Positions 6,923 through 15,500 are shown, counted from the stretch's first letter. The stretch: DNA of 38,558 nt from an uncultured Mailhella sp. (GCF_947631555.1 NZ_CANRLT010000017.1:1-38558); one strand, 5' to 3'. Numbers and translations are program-made. Notes: generated from the letters alone by a model not told the origin.

Positions 6923-7995
6923 AAAACCATACTCCCGCCATTTCCGTCATCATTCCCGTCTATAATGTCGAGAAGTATCTGAAGCGATGTCTGGACAGTG
7001 TCCTCAATCAATCCTTTCACGATATGGAGATTCTCTGCATCGACGATGGCTCCACGGATTCCTCATTGTCCATTCTCCGTGAATATGCTGCAAAGGATGC
7101 CCGCATAAACGTTCTTGCACAGGACAACCACGGTGTCTCCGCTGCGCGCAACGCCGGACTGGACTCGGCAAAAGGAACGTGGGTTTCCTTTGTGGACAGC
7201 GACGATGAAATCCTGCCCGGGATGTACGAAACGCTTTTGGCTCATGCCGGCGATGAGGATGCCCTATACTTCAGTGCGGAAGAATTCATCAGGGATGGAA
7301 AGTCCCTGAAACCTGTACACTCCGGTTATTTTGAGCTGGCCACTTCCGGCGTCACCACAGTGAACGATGACGAACTTTCCCGTTTTTCCATGGTGGTATG
7401 GGACAAGCTTTTTCTGCGGGAAAAGATCAAAAGCATCCATCTTCGTTTTCCCGAAGGCGTATGCTTTGAAGATAACGCCTTCGTTATCAATTTCTTTTCC
7501 CTGCATCGCAAGGTGCGCTTCGTTCAGAAAAAATTCTATCGCTACCTGCGCAGGGCCGACTCTCTTACCGGGCTGGTCAAGGCGAACAGGAACGGCATGG
7601 CTTTCGATTATATCCGTATTCTTGAGGTTATCCATTCCTTCTGGCTGACATGGAAACTACTGCCGGAAAAACAGGCCCTTTTTGAACAATTCTGTATTTT
7701 TTATTTACGCGCAGCCATAAAAATCTGTCAGGCATGGGAACGGCCGGGGCTGGTGTATGAGCTGGCCCGTTCACTGCATCTCTGGGAGCTGGAACCAAAA
7801 AGCAGATTGCTCAATGACCTGAAGAAAGGAAGATTGAGTATACGCACAGGACGATTCCCGGGAAAAGATGTCACCATGCTTCATACCCTGAGAGGTCTGG
7901 AAAAATTTTTCTATATTGGCAACCGGAACAATATGAAAATAGTGTGTCTTTTTTCCATGGAAATTGCACACTGGAAAAGAAACAAACATAGTTAA
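6919..7995 (+). CDS. Family 2 glycosyltransferase
   Basis: 358 aa. N-terminal GT-A fold of GT2: VIIPVYNVEKYLKRCLDSVLNQS (about 11-33), nucleotide-binding CIDDGSTD (about 41-48) and metal-binding VDSDDE (about 92-97). The C-terminal 150 residues are less conserved and the base composition becomes more AT-rich after about 7650. It probably transfers a sugar from a nucleotide donor during LPS/O-antigen or capsule assembly at the cytoplasmic face of the membrane; donor and acceptor cannot be read from the sequence. Starts on an ATGA overlap with the recombinase-like gene, with AGGA in front. Confidence 0.92.
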   Translation: MKNHTPAISVIIPVYNVEKYLKRCLDSVLNQSFHDMEILCIDDGSTDSSLSILREYAAKDARINVLAQDNHGVSAARNAGLDSAKGTWVSFVDSDDEILPGMYETLLAHAGDEDALYFSAEEFIRDGKSLKPVHSGYFELATSGVTTVNDDELSRFSMVVWDKLFLREKIKSIHLRFPEGVCFEDNAFVINFFSLHRKVRFVQKKFYRYLRRADSLTGLVKANRNGMAFDYIRILEVIHSFWLTWKLLPEKQALFEQFCIFYLRAAIKICQAWERPGLVYELARSLHLWELEPKSRLLNDLKKGRLSIRTGRFPGKDVTMLHTLRGLEKFFYIGNRNNMKIVCLFSMEIAHWKRNKHS

Positions 7996-8057
7996 TATGC
8001 CTTACAGCATTGTTATAAATATTTTTGCAAACATTCAGCCATCACATTGGAGACATT

Positions 8058-8837
8058 ATGAAAGTAGCGATTCTGGCTGGGGGCTTCGGCACAAGGCTTG
8101 GGGAAGAAACGAACATACGCCCAAAACCCATGGTCGAGATAGGCGGAAAGCCCATTCTCTGGCACATCATGAAGATCTATTCCCATTACGGGTTCAATGA
8201 CTTTGTGGTGCTGTGCGGGTACAAGCACGAGTACATCAAGGAATATTTCATGAATTACTTCATGAACAATTCCGATGTAACCTTCGACATCGCAAGCAAC
8301 AGCGTCACCGTGCATGAAAAACGCGTGGAACCCTGGAAGGTGACGCTGCTGGATACCGGTCTGAAAACTTTCACCGGCGGACGCATCAAGCGGGCGCAGG
8401 AAATCCTCGAAGACGACACCTTCATGCTCACTTACGGCGATGGCGTTTCCAACGTGAACATCGCCGAGCTGGTGAACTTCCACAAGAAGGGCAAGCGCCT
8501 TGCCACTCTCACCGCCGTACAGCCGCAGGGCCGTTTCGGGGTGCTGGACGTGGACGAAAGCAGCACCATCCGTTCCTTCCAGGAAAAGCCCAGGACTGCC
8601 TCTTCCGCCTGGATCAACGCGGGCTTCTTCGTGCTGGAACCAAAAGTTTTCGACTACATCACCGAGGGCGACAGGACCGTCTGGGAACGTACTCCTCTCA
8701 TGGGGCTTGCCCGTGACGGAGAACTCAAGGCCTACAAGCACGGCGGATTCTGGCATCCCATGGACATGCTCAAAGACAAGATAGAACTCAACGAAATGTG
8801 GGATTCGGGCAAGGCTCCGTGGAAAGTGTGGGAGTAG
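8058..8837 (+). CDS. rfbF: Glucose-1-phosphate cytidylyltransferase RfbF
   Basis: Makes CDP-glucose from CTP and glucose-1-phosphate, the first step of CDP-deoxyhexose synthesis. 259 aa, matching the family (about 257). Nucleotidyltransferase signature AILAGGFGTRLGEET near the N-terminus with PKPMVEIGGKPILWHIMK following, then YGDGVSNV and FGVLDVDE typical of this subfamily. I choose ATG 8058 (MKVAIL), preceded by TTGGAGAC; a start at 8025 would add 11 residues before the signature. A 62-bp gap separates it from the glycosyltransferase, the largest gap between the early genes of the operon. Confidence 0.96.
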   Translation: MKVAILAGGFGTRLGEETNIRPKPMVEIGGKPILWHIMKIYSHYGFNDFVVLCGYKHEYIKEYFMNYFMNNSDVTFDIASNSVTVHEKRVEPWKVTLLDTGLKTFTGGRIKRAQEILEDDTFMLTYGDGVSNVNIAELVNFHKKGKRLATLTAVQPQGRFGVLDVDESSTIRSFQEKPRTASSAWINAGFFVLEPKVFDYITEGDRTVWERTPLMGLARDGELKAYKHGGFWHPMDMLKDKIELNEMWDSGKAPWKVWE

Positions 8838-8843
8838 TTCCAG

Positions 8844-9743
8844 ATGAGTGACGTACTGGTTACAGGCTATACCGGTTTTATCGGAACGGCAGTCACGAAA
8901 GAACTGTTGTCCCGAGGCTGGAGGGTAACGGGCATTTCCCGAAAAAGTATGCTGCCGCAGCATGAAAGCCTGACACAGGTTAACCTTGATCTGCTCGATC
9001 TTTCCGCAGTGGAACGCTTTTTCAGTGCGAACAGCTTTGAAGCCATGCTGCATCTTGCCTGGTATCTCGGCCCCAAATGCCATGTTCACGACATCAACAT
9101 GGACTGGCTCGCTGTCTCCCTGCACCTTCTGCGCTGCTTCCAGCAGGCAGGCGGCAGGATATTTCAGGCCAACGGAACCGTTTCCGAATACGATTTTTCC
9201 TTCGGCTGCCTTTCGGAAGAAAAAACACCTCTGAACAACGCTTCCCTGCATGGGCAGTGCAAGGCCGCGCTGTACCACACTGCGCAGGCCTTCTGCGGTC
9301 AGCACGGGATGACCTTCAAATGGCCGCGGGTGTTCAACCTTTACGGGCCGGGGGAAAGAACGTCGCGCCTCGTGCCCAGCGTGATTCTTTCTGCCCTCCG
9401 GGGCGAAGACATCAAGGTAAGCGAATGCCTTCAGATACAGGATTACCTTCATGTCGCGGATACTGCCGCGGGCATAGTCGAGGTGTTTGAAAGCGACGCC
9501 GCTGGAGCCGTGAACATCTGTTCCGGTACACCCGTTCGTCTGCGTTCCATCGTTGAAAGCCTTGTCGAACTCACCAGCTTTCATGGGAACGTGCTCTGGG
9601 GGGCGATCCCCGGAGCTCTCGAATTTCCCCTCATCGTGGGCTCTAACCAGAAACTCAGGAGTCTCGGCTGGGCTCCCCGCGTTTCTCTGCAAGACGGATT
9701 GAAACAAACCATAGCGTGGTGGAGAAAGCAGTATGTATCATGA
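8844..9743 (+). CDS. NAD-dependent epimerase/dehydratase (extended SDR), catalytic Tyr replaced by His
   Basis: 299 aa extended short-chain dehydrogenase. Rossmann motif TGYTGFIG (7-14) binds NAD(P). The usual YxxxK is HGQCK (His136, Lys140; CAT codon at 9249-9251). The upstream Thr/Ser is present in GTVSEYD and the LYGPGE block follows the active site. Lies between rfbF and rfbG, so it probably acts on a CDP-4-keto-6-deoxyhexose as a reductase or epimerase; this is inference from context. It resembles the N-terminal half of the fused protein at 12064. Its end overlaps rfbG by 11 bp. Confidence 0.88.
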   Translation: MSDVLVTGYTGFIGTAVTKELLSRGWRVTGISRKSMLPQHESLTQVNLDLLDLSAVERFFSANSFEAMLHLAWYLGPKCHVHDINMDWLAVSLHLLRCFQQAGGRIFQANGTVSEYDFSFGCLSEEKTPLNNASLHGQCKAALYHTAQAFCGQHGMTFKWPRVFNLYGPGERTSRLVPSVILSALRGEDIKVSECLQIQDYLHVADTAAGIVEVFESDAAGAVNICSGTPVRLRSIVESLVELTSFHGNVLWGAIPGALEFPLIVGSNQKLRSLGWAPRVSLQDGLKQTIAWWRKQYVS

Positions 9744-10812
9744 TTGCTATAAGGGAAAAACCGTACTGGTCACGGGTCATACCGGGTTCAAGGGATCATG
9801 GCTGTCCATCTGGCTGACCATGATGGGTGCGAAGGTGGTGGGGTATGCCCAGGATCCTTCCTCGGAAAAAGGCAATTTTTCCGCGTGCCGCCTGCATGAG
9901 AAACTCTATGCCGACCTGAGGGGCGACATTCGCGATTTCGAAGAGCTGAACGCCGCTGTTGAACAATACCAGCCCGAGTTCATCTTCCATCTGGCTGCCC
10001 AGGCGCTTGTCCGCACGGCCTATCAGTTACCGCGCCAAACCTATGAAACCAATCTCCTGGGCTCTCTGAACGTCCTGGAATGCGTCCGCCGCCATGCCTG
10101 CGTGAAGAACGTCATCATGATCACGTCTGACAAATGCTATGAAAACGTCGAACAGATCTGGGGGTACAAGGAAACGGATCGCATGGGCGGCTACGATCCT
10201 TACTCTTCCTCCAAGGGCTGTGCCGAGCTCATGATTTCCTCGTACCGCAAATCCTACTTCAATCCCGAAAACTATGCAGAACACGGGCGCTGCATCGCCA
10301 GCGTGCGCGCAGGTAACGTCATCGGTGGGGGCGACTGGTCAGACAACCGACTCATCCCTGACTGCATACGATCCATCGAGGCGGGCAAGGATATAGAAAT
10401 ACGCAGTCCCCATGCCACGAGGCCCTGGGAACATGTGCTGGAACCCCTTTCCGGGTATCTCCGCCTCGGTGAAAAAATGCTGGAAGACCCTGTCCGTTAT
10501 GCTGACAGTTTCAACTTCGGCCCTCATATCTCCGCCAACAAGACGGTGTTTGAAGTTGTGAGCCGTCTTGTGGACTACTACGGCCGCGGCCGCGTAGTGG
10601 ACGCTTCCGTCCCCGGAGCCGTGCACGAAAACACGCTGCTCAATCTGGACGTCACCAAGGCTTATGTCATGCTGGACTGGGAAGCCCTCTGGGGGCTGCA
10701 GGAAGCGGTGGAAAAAACCGTAGACTGGTACAGGCAGGCGCTGCATTCCGACGACATGTATGACTTCTGTGTCAAACAGATTATGGAACACGGAGAACAC
10801 CTTGTCCGGTAA
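9733..10812 (+). CDS. rfbG: CDP-glucose 4,6-dehydratase RfbG
   Basis: Converts CDP-glucose to CDP-4-keto-6-deoxy-D-glucose, the branch-point for CDP-linked deoxysugars. 359 aa, family length. Characteristic KTVLVTGHTGFKGSWLS (about 9-25) with the NAD-binding GxxGxxG, FHLAAQALVR, TSDKCYEN, catalytic YSSSK in DPYSSSKG, and RAGNVIGGGDWSDNRLIPD. GGAGA precedes the ATG. Together with rfbF it defines a CDP-deoxysugar route. No ddhC/rfbH (PLP-dependent 3-dehydrase) is in the window, so the product may be a 6-deoxyhexose rather than a 3,6-dideoxyhexose. Confidence 0.96.
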   Translation: MYHDCYKGKTVLVTGHTGFKGSWLSIWLTMMGAKVVGYAQDPSSEKGNFSACRLHEKLYADLRGDIRDFEELNAAVEQYQPEFIFHLAAQALVRTAYQLPRQTYETNLLGSLNVLECVRRHACVKNVIMITSDKCYENVEQIWGYKETDRMGGYDPYSSSKGCAELMISSYRKSYFNPENYAEHGRCIASVRAGNVIGGGDWSDNRLIPDCIRSIEAGKDIEIRSPHATRPWEHVLEPLSGYLRLGEKMLEDPVRYADSFNFGPHISANKTVFEVVSRLVDYYGRGRVVDASVPGAVHENTLLNLDVTKAYVMLDWEALWGLQEAVEKTVDWYRQALHSDDMYDFCVKQIMEHGEHLVR

Positions 10813-12067
10813 TCTTATTCTCGGCGCAGGCATTGCCGGCATCTCGGCGGGCTATCACGCAAAGAAAGCCGGAATCCGGTCTGTCATCTATGAAAAAGAT
10901 GGCGACTGGGGCGGTCTGTGCGGCAATTTTACCATAAATGGCTTCCGTTTCGACAGGTTCGTTCACTTCTCCTTTGCCCCCGATGCGGCGGATAGGAAAT
11001 TCTTTGCCGGAACTCACGGCATGTACGAGCATGTTCCTTTTCCCGGCAGCTACTATCACGGCTGCTGGCTCAGACATCCGGCACAGAACAACCTTGCGCC
11101 GCTGTCACCCTCCGAAAAGGTGAACATCATCGCCGATTTTATCGCCCGTCCGCAAAAGTCCTGCGAGGATATCGCCCAATACGATGAATGGCTGCGCGTG
11201 CAGTACGGCAGCTATTTTGCGGAGCACTTTCCCTTTGCCTATACCAGAAAATATTGGGGTGTGGAGGCTTCCGAACTGGAAACGCGGTGGGTCGGCGTGC
11301 GGATGTACTCCCCCGACCTCAGGCAGGTGCTCAAAGGATCCTACGAGACGCAGGACGAGTGCTTCTATTTTGCCAAAAAAATGTTCTATCCCAGAAAAGG
11401 CGGTTTCCGCAGTATTCTGAACGGATGCCGGGAAGGGCTGGACATACGGCTGAACAAGAAGGTCGTGCACATCGATGTGAAACGGCGTGAGGTGACTTTT
11501 GCCGATGGTTCCAGTGCCGGGTATGAAAGGCTCATCTCCACGCTGCCGCTTCCGGAAATCGTGACCATGCTCGATGACGTGCCGCGGGCCGTCCGTGAGG
11601 CAGTTTCCGGCCTGCATCACACCTGCGGCTATCAGGTTTCACTCGGTTTTCACAGGCCGGATGTGGCGAAACATCTGTGGTTCTACATCTATGATGAAGA
11701 TATCCCGCCCGCCCGCGTCTATTCGCCGAACCTGAAGTCGCCCGACAACGTCCCCGAGGGCTGCAGCGCTCTTCAGGCAGAGGTGTTCTATGACCATCGC
11801 TCCGTCATCCCTCCCGCGGGGGATGTCCTGGAAAAGACCGTGACCGCCATGACCGGCATGGGCCTGTTCGATAAAAAGGACATCGCCGTCTGCGACATCC
11901 GTTTCGAGCCATACGCCAACATCACCTTTACACCCGGCATTTATGAAAAAAGGGCGCTTGTTCGCCATTACCTCAAAAGCCTCGGCATAGAAAGCATCGG
12001 CCGCTTCGGCAAATGGGACTACGTCTGGACCCATCAGGCCTTTGCCGACGGCAGGGAGACAGCATGA
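10802..12067 (+). CDS. FAD/NAD(P)-binding oxidoreductase, mutase/protoporphyrinogen-oxidase-like
   Basis: 421 aa if started at the TTG at 10802, which has GGAGA at the right distance and places the FAD Rossmann motif (LILGAGIAGISAGYHA) at the very N-terminus as is normal; an ATG at 10760 would lie inside rfbG. The motif is followed by an acidic beta-2 end (YEKDGDWGGLCGNF) as in amine oxidase, phytoene desaturase and UDP-galactopyranose mutase relatives. Such proteins in glycan loci are often sugar mutases or oxidases; the substrate here is unknown. It overlaps rfbG by 11 bp and the next gene by 4 bp (ATGA). Confidence 0.82.
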   Translation: MSGNLILGAGIAGISAGYHAKKAGIRSVIYEKDGDWGGLCGNFTINGFRFDRFVHFSFAPDAADRKFFAGTHGMYEHVPFPGSYYHGCWLRHPAQNNLAPLSPSEKVNIIADFIARPQKSCEDIAQYDEWLRVQYGSYFAEHFPFAYTRKYWGVEASELETRWVGVRMYSPDLRQVLKGSYETQDECFYFAKKMFYPRKGGFRSILNGCREGLDIRLNKKVVHIDVKRREVTFADGSSAGYERLISTLPLPEIVTMLDDVPRAVREAVSGLHHTCGYQVSLGFHRPDVAKHLWFYIYDEDIPPARVYSPNLKSPDNVPEGCSALQAEVFYDHRSVIPPAGDVLEKTVTAMTGMGLFDKKDIAVCDIRFEPYANITFTPGIYEKRALVRHYLKSLGIESIGRFGKWDYVWTHQAFADGRETA

Positions 12068-14148
12068 AGAAAGTTCTTGTCACCGGGGCCTCCGGTCTTA
12101 TTGGTTCCGCCGTCATCCCCTTCCTGAAGGAGCGTGGCTTCGAGCTGTACGCCCTGTCCACAAAGCGTTCCGAAACTGCCGATGGCGTATGCTGGCTGAA
12201 GGGCGACCTGTTCGATCGGGAGACCATGGAAGATATCCTCGCCAAGGTCAGGCCGGAATACCTTCTTCACCTGGCGTGGCAGAGTACTGGAAACTTCGAT
12301 GGCAGTAGCAACTACGAATTTCTTGCAGCATCAGTGAACCTGCTGGAAGCCTTTGCCGGCCATGGCGGGAAACGTGTGGTCATGGCGGGAACCTATGCGG
12401 AGTACGGATATCAGGAAGGCGTGCTGGAAGAATCACGCCCCGCCGAACCCATCAATGCCTACAGCCGCTGCAAGTCCTCCCTGTGCGATGCCGCACAGGA
12501 CTTCTGCTCCCGCAAGGGCCTGTCCTTTGGCTGGGCGCGTATCTTTTCCGTGTACGGCCGGGAAAGTGACCCCAGGCGTCTCACGGCCGACGTCATCCAT
12601 CATCTGAACCGTGACGAAACGGTGACCATCCGCAGTGGAAGCCTGATCCGGGACTATATCTATGTCAAGGACGCTGGAGCAGCCCTTGCCTGCCTCCTCG
12701 ACGGCAAGACGAAAGGCATCGTCAATATCTGCACGGGAAAGGGCACGTCCATTCACGATTATGTGATGACCCTGGCCCGTGCCATGCATAAGGAAGACCT
12801 TGTTCGCTTTGAGGAGCAGGACAGCAGCCAGCAGACCGTGGTTGTGGGAAGCTGCGTGCGCCTGAATCAGGAAGTTGGCTTTACCCCGGTCTGGACCATG
12901 GAGGACGCCGTGCAGGAAATAGTGGCCGGCAGCCTGCCGGAAGAGGCCAGGCCGGCATATTCCAAAGGCCTGGTGTCCGTGCTTCTGAGCATTTACAACG
13001 TAGAGGAATATCTGGAAGAATGCCTCGACAGCCTTCTCCGGCAAAGTTACACCAACCTTGAAATCATCTGTGTGAACAACGGTTCCCCCGATGGATGTGC
13101 CGCCATTCTGGAACGCTACGCAGCAAAGGACGACCGCATCAAAATTGTCACACTCAAGGAAAACAGGAAACTCTGCGGAGGCCGTAATGCCGGTCTCGAT
13201 CATGCGTCCGGCGAATATATCTGTTTTGTTGATCCCGACGACTGGGTGGAAGAAGAGTACATTAAAAGCATGGTCGATGCCATAGAGACCAAAAAGGATC
13301 CCGACGGCAAGGAATATCAGCTTATTGTAAATTACAATTTTATAAATTATACTATTATTAATAATAATATAAAAATATTATATGGTGATAATATAAATGG
13401 TGGACATATTAGTTTAAATAATATTAATAAGGATACAACATTAGAAACAAATGTTCCGATGTGGGGGAGGCTGTATAGAGCATCGTTTCTTCAAAAATAC
13501 AAGATACGCTTTCTTGACGGTTTTCAGACCGACAATATTCCCTATGCCCAAAAGCTCCTGGCTCACATGGGTTGCTTTTATGGGATTAATACAACAGAAT
13601 ACAAACAATCCTGTTATTGGAGGAGAATGCTCTCAGAGCATGGAGCTCTGACCGACACCGTACTTTATAAAAATATGGAAATTCCCGACTGCCTTGAAAA
13701 TTTGTATGACTATTTAAAAGCGTATCATTTGGAGAAGAAGCTAAGAGTAATGTTTTTCAATCTATTTATACTATGCTTTCCTTGTCATAAAGATATGCCT
13801 GGATATTATTTGCGTTTCAAACATCTTGCTGAAAAAATGGAAAAGGACATCAAGACTCTTGATGTTTATAACCAGGATGATATAAATCTCTGCAATCTGC
13901 TTATCTATACGAATAATTTTTTTCAGTTCTGTGATATTTATTTCAGACCTGCTCCAATAGAAAATAATCAATATACATTCAAAATAAAACTTTTTAATAA
14001 AATTACATTGTTCAAGAAAAAATACTTAATTCAAAAAACATATTATCATCTCTTTGGTGTTCCTTTGATAAAGACAAGAGTACGGACAAACAGACAAGTC
14101 GTTTGTTATTTATTTAAGTGTATACCAATATTCACCATATCACGATAG
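12064..14148 (+). CDS. Bifunctional fusion: NAD-dependent epimerase/dehydratase + family 2 glycosyltransferase
   Basis: 694 aa, two domains. Residues 1 to about 298 are an extended SDR: TGASGLIG (7-14), MAGTYAEYG, catalytic YSRCK, and RIFSVYG. From about residue 302 a GT2 domain begins (VSVLLSIYNVEEYLEECLDSLLRQS), with VNNGSPDG and the metal-binding VDPDD near residue 389. At about base 13320 (residue 420) the GC content drops abruptly from about half to about a fifth, with Asn/Ile-rich translation, then remains AT-rich to the end. The fusion could couple synthesis of a sugar nucleotide to its transfer. ATG 12064 overlaps the upstream stop. The C-terminal third has no recognisable motif. Confidence 0.88.
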   Translation: MKKVLVTGASGLIGSAVIPFLKERGFELYALSTKRSETADGVCWLKGDLFDRETMEDILAKVRPEYLLHLAWQSTGNFDGSSNYEFLAASVNLLEAFAGHGGKRVVMAGTYAEYGYQEGVLEESRPAEPINAYSRCKSSLCDAAQDFCSRKGLSFGWARIFSVYGRESDPRRLTADVIHHLNRDETVTIRSGSLIRDYIYVKDAGAALACLLDGKTKGIVNICTGKGTSIHDYVMTLARAMHKEDLVRFEEQDSSQQTVVVGSCVRLNQEVGFTPVWTMEDAVQEIVAGSLPEEARPAYSKGLVSVLLSIYNVEEYLEECLDSLLRQSYTNLEIICVNNGSPDGCAAILERYAAKDDRIKIVTLKENRKLCGGRNAGLDHASGEYICFVDPDDWVEEEYIKSMVDAIETKKDPDGKEYQLIVNYNFINYTIINNNIKILYGDNINGGHISLNNINKDTTLETNVPMWGRLYRASFLQKYKIRFLDGFQTDNIPYAQKLLAHMGCFYGINTTEYKQSCYWRRMLSEHGALTDTVLYKNMEIPDCLENLYDYLKAYHLEKKLRVMFFNLFILCFPCHKDMPGYYLRFKHLAEKMEKDIKTLDVYNQDDINLCNLLIYTNNFFQFCDIYFRPAPIENNQYTFKIKLFNKITLFKKKYLIQKTYYHLFGVPLIKTRVRTNRQVVCYLFKCIPIFTISR

Positions 14149-14202
14149 CGTGTTGATTATTTTATTTACTCATTGATGACAGTAGTCGTTACAGGAGCAG
14201 GT

Positions 14203-15306
14203 ATGAAAACTTTTGATTTCACAATTCATCATATGCGTGCCATTACTATTTTGTTTATTATATTTCTGCATTGTCTCAACCCGCTGTGGATGAGCAATCA
14301 GGCAAAGGCAGAATTTTTATTACTTTTTAAATATGTTCTGTTTGGAGCCTCATCAGGTATATTTGCATTTATAAGTGGTTACTTGTTTTATCATTTGGAA
14401 CATGAAAAATTATCACTGTGTGTTCCATACTTAAGATTTTTCTGGTTCAGAAAAGTTTGCAATTTATTCTTTCCAATGATATGTACATCCTTTATCATAT
14501 TAGGAATATGTATCTATGGTTTTAATTTGAATTTTTCGGGATGGTTTACTGCAATTCCTCTAAAACCTGTTCCTGATGACATGCTTAATCTTATAATGTA
14601 TATTTTGCTCGGGGGGGGGCAGTCTGTATTCTGGTATATTCCTTTTTGCTTATTATGTTTCTTTATTAGTCCGTTTATTATAAAATTAAATAATAAAACA
14701 TTCATATTAATTTCAAGTATATTATTTATTATTCCATTTTTTATTGGAAGAAATATAAATGGTTTTTTCTATTATACTTGGAATGGGCATATTGTATTTT
14801 TAAGGCTATTTTTATATCATTTCCCCTTTTTTATATTTGGAATACTATTCTCAAAATATAAAACTATCATTGTTCCTCATTTTAAATATAATTTTATTTC
14901 ACTGGTTGTATCATTTTTTATTTTAGAAATGATCATATTTGTCTTGCTTGTATGGTTTCCAAAATTTAGATATTTTGACAATATTGTACATTCATTTATA
15001 TATTTAAAAACATTAATATTTATTCCAATTCTTTATATTGCTCTCGAAAAAATAAATAAAAGAAAGTTTCTTCTTGATACAATTGCATCATATTCTTTTT
15101 GCCTGTATTTTTTTCATTGTTTTGTTTTACAAGTATATATTATATTATCAGGTCCATTAATCAATAAATTTACACATCATAATTCATTTTTATGTGTACT
15201 GACAAGTGTGCTTCTGATTGTCATTACAATATTAACTATTATTACCATAGGTTATATTATCAAGCGTATTTTTGGAAAATATTCAAGATGGATTATCGGC
15301 GCATAA
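14203..15306 (+). CDS. Membrane acyltransferase, family 3, with a poly-G tract
   Basis: 367 aa integral membrane protein, about ten hydrophobic segments, opening with the family's DFTIHHMRAITILFIIFLHC (the His near the end of the first helix is the expected catalytic residue of OafA/NodX-type acyltransferases). Probably O-acetylates (or similarly acylates) an LPS or O-antigen sugar. ATG 14203 is favoured by AGGAG 5 nt upstream; a TTG/ATG pair at 14173/14176 is possible. The gene is strikingly AT-rich. Nine consecutive G (14611-14619) encode three Gly; gain or loss of one G gives stops at 14667-14669 or 14681-14683, truncating the protein at roughly 155-160 residues. Confidence 0.9.
   Translation: MKTFDFTIHHMRAITILFIIFLHCLNPLWMSNQAKAEFLLLFKYVLFGASSGIFAFISGYLFYHLEHEKLSLCVPYLRFFWFRKVCNLFFPMICTSFIILGICIYGFNLNFSGWFTAIPLKPVPDDMLNLIMYILLGGGQSVFWYIPFCLLCFFISPFIIKLNNKTFILISSILFIIPFFIGRNINGFFYYTWNGHIVFLRLFLYHFPFFIFGILFSKYKTIIVPHFKYNFISLVVSFFILEMIIFVLLVWFPKFRYFDNIVHSFIYLKTLIFIPILYIALEKINKRKFLLDTIASYSFCLYFFHCFVLQVYIILSGPLINKFTHHNSFLCVLTSVLLIVITILTIITIGYIIKRIFGKYSRWIIGA
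14611..14619 (+). repeat. Homopolymeric G9 tract inside the acyltransferase gene
   Basis: Nine G in a row in a gene whose surroundings are mostly A and T. Read in frame as Gly-Gly-Gly. The tract is long enough to slip during replication and both shifted frames close within about 25 codons. Confidence 0.9.
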
Positions 15307-15438
15307 TCCTCAATAACTAGTTCTTTATGTGCATCCAGGCACGTCAGGAAGTCTTGTCCTCCCTGGAGCGCCTGTTTTGCGCATTCTGCCGCTCTCGACA
15401 TTTACGGGAAAAAGGGGCAAACTTCGCGCATACAGGCA

Positions 15439-15486
15439 CGGAGCCGGGATCATCGGGTGGTTTTCGGCTCCGCGCATCGCTTTTTT
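15439..15486 (+). terminator. Hairpin plus T-run between the glycan operon and pyk
   Basis: Arms CGGAGCCG (15439-15446) and CGGCTCCG (15465-15472) with an 18-nt loop, a short GC-rich stretch and then six T (15481-15486). It ends 14 nt before the pyk start, and the pyk Shine-Dalgarno (AAGGA) follows the T-run directly. Could terminate the glycan operon or attenuate pyk. No other terminator is obvious after the acyltransferase. Confidence 0.5.
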
Positions 15487-15500
15487 AAGGAAGACTTGTC

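Noticed and set aside
8013..9707. Very long open frame on the minus strand across rfbF and the SDR
   Set aside because: Antisense shadow of two well-supported genes; His/Phe/Gly-rich translation without motifs.
12064..14148. Reading the SDR-GT2 gene as two genes joined by a sequencing error
   Set aside because: The frame is continuous across the junction with no stop or start near residue 300, and both domains are intact up to their known motifs.
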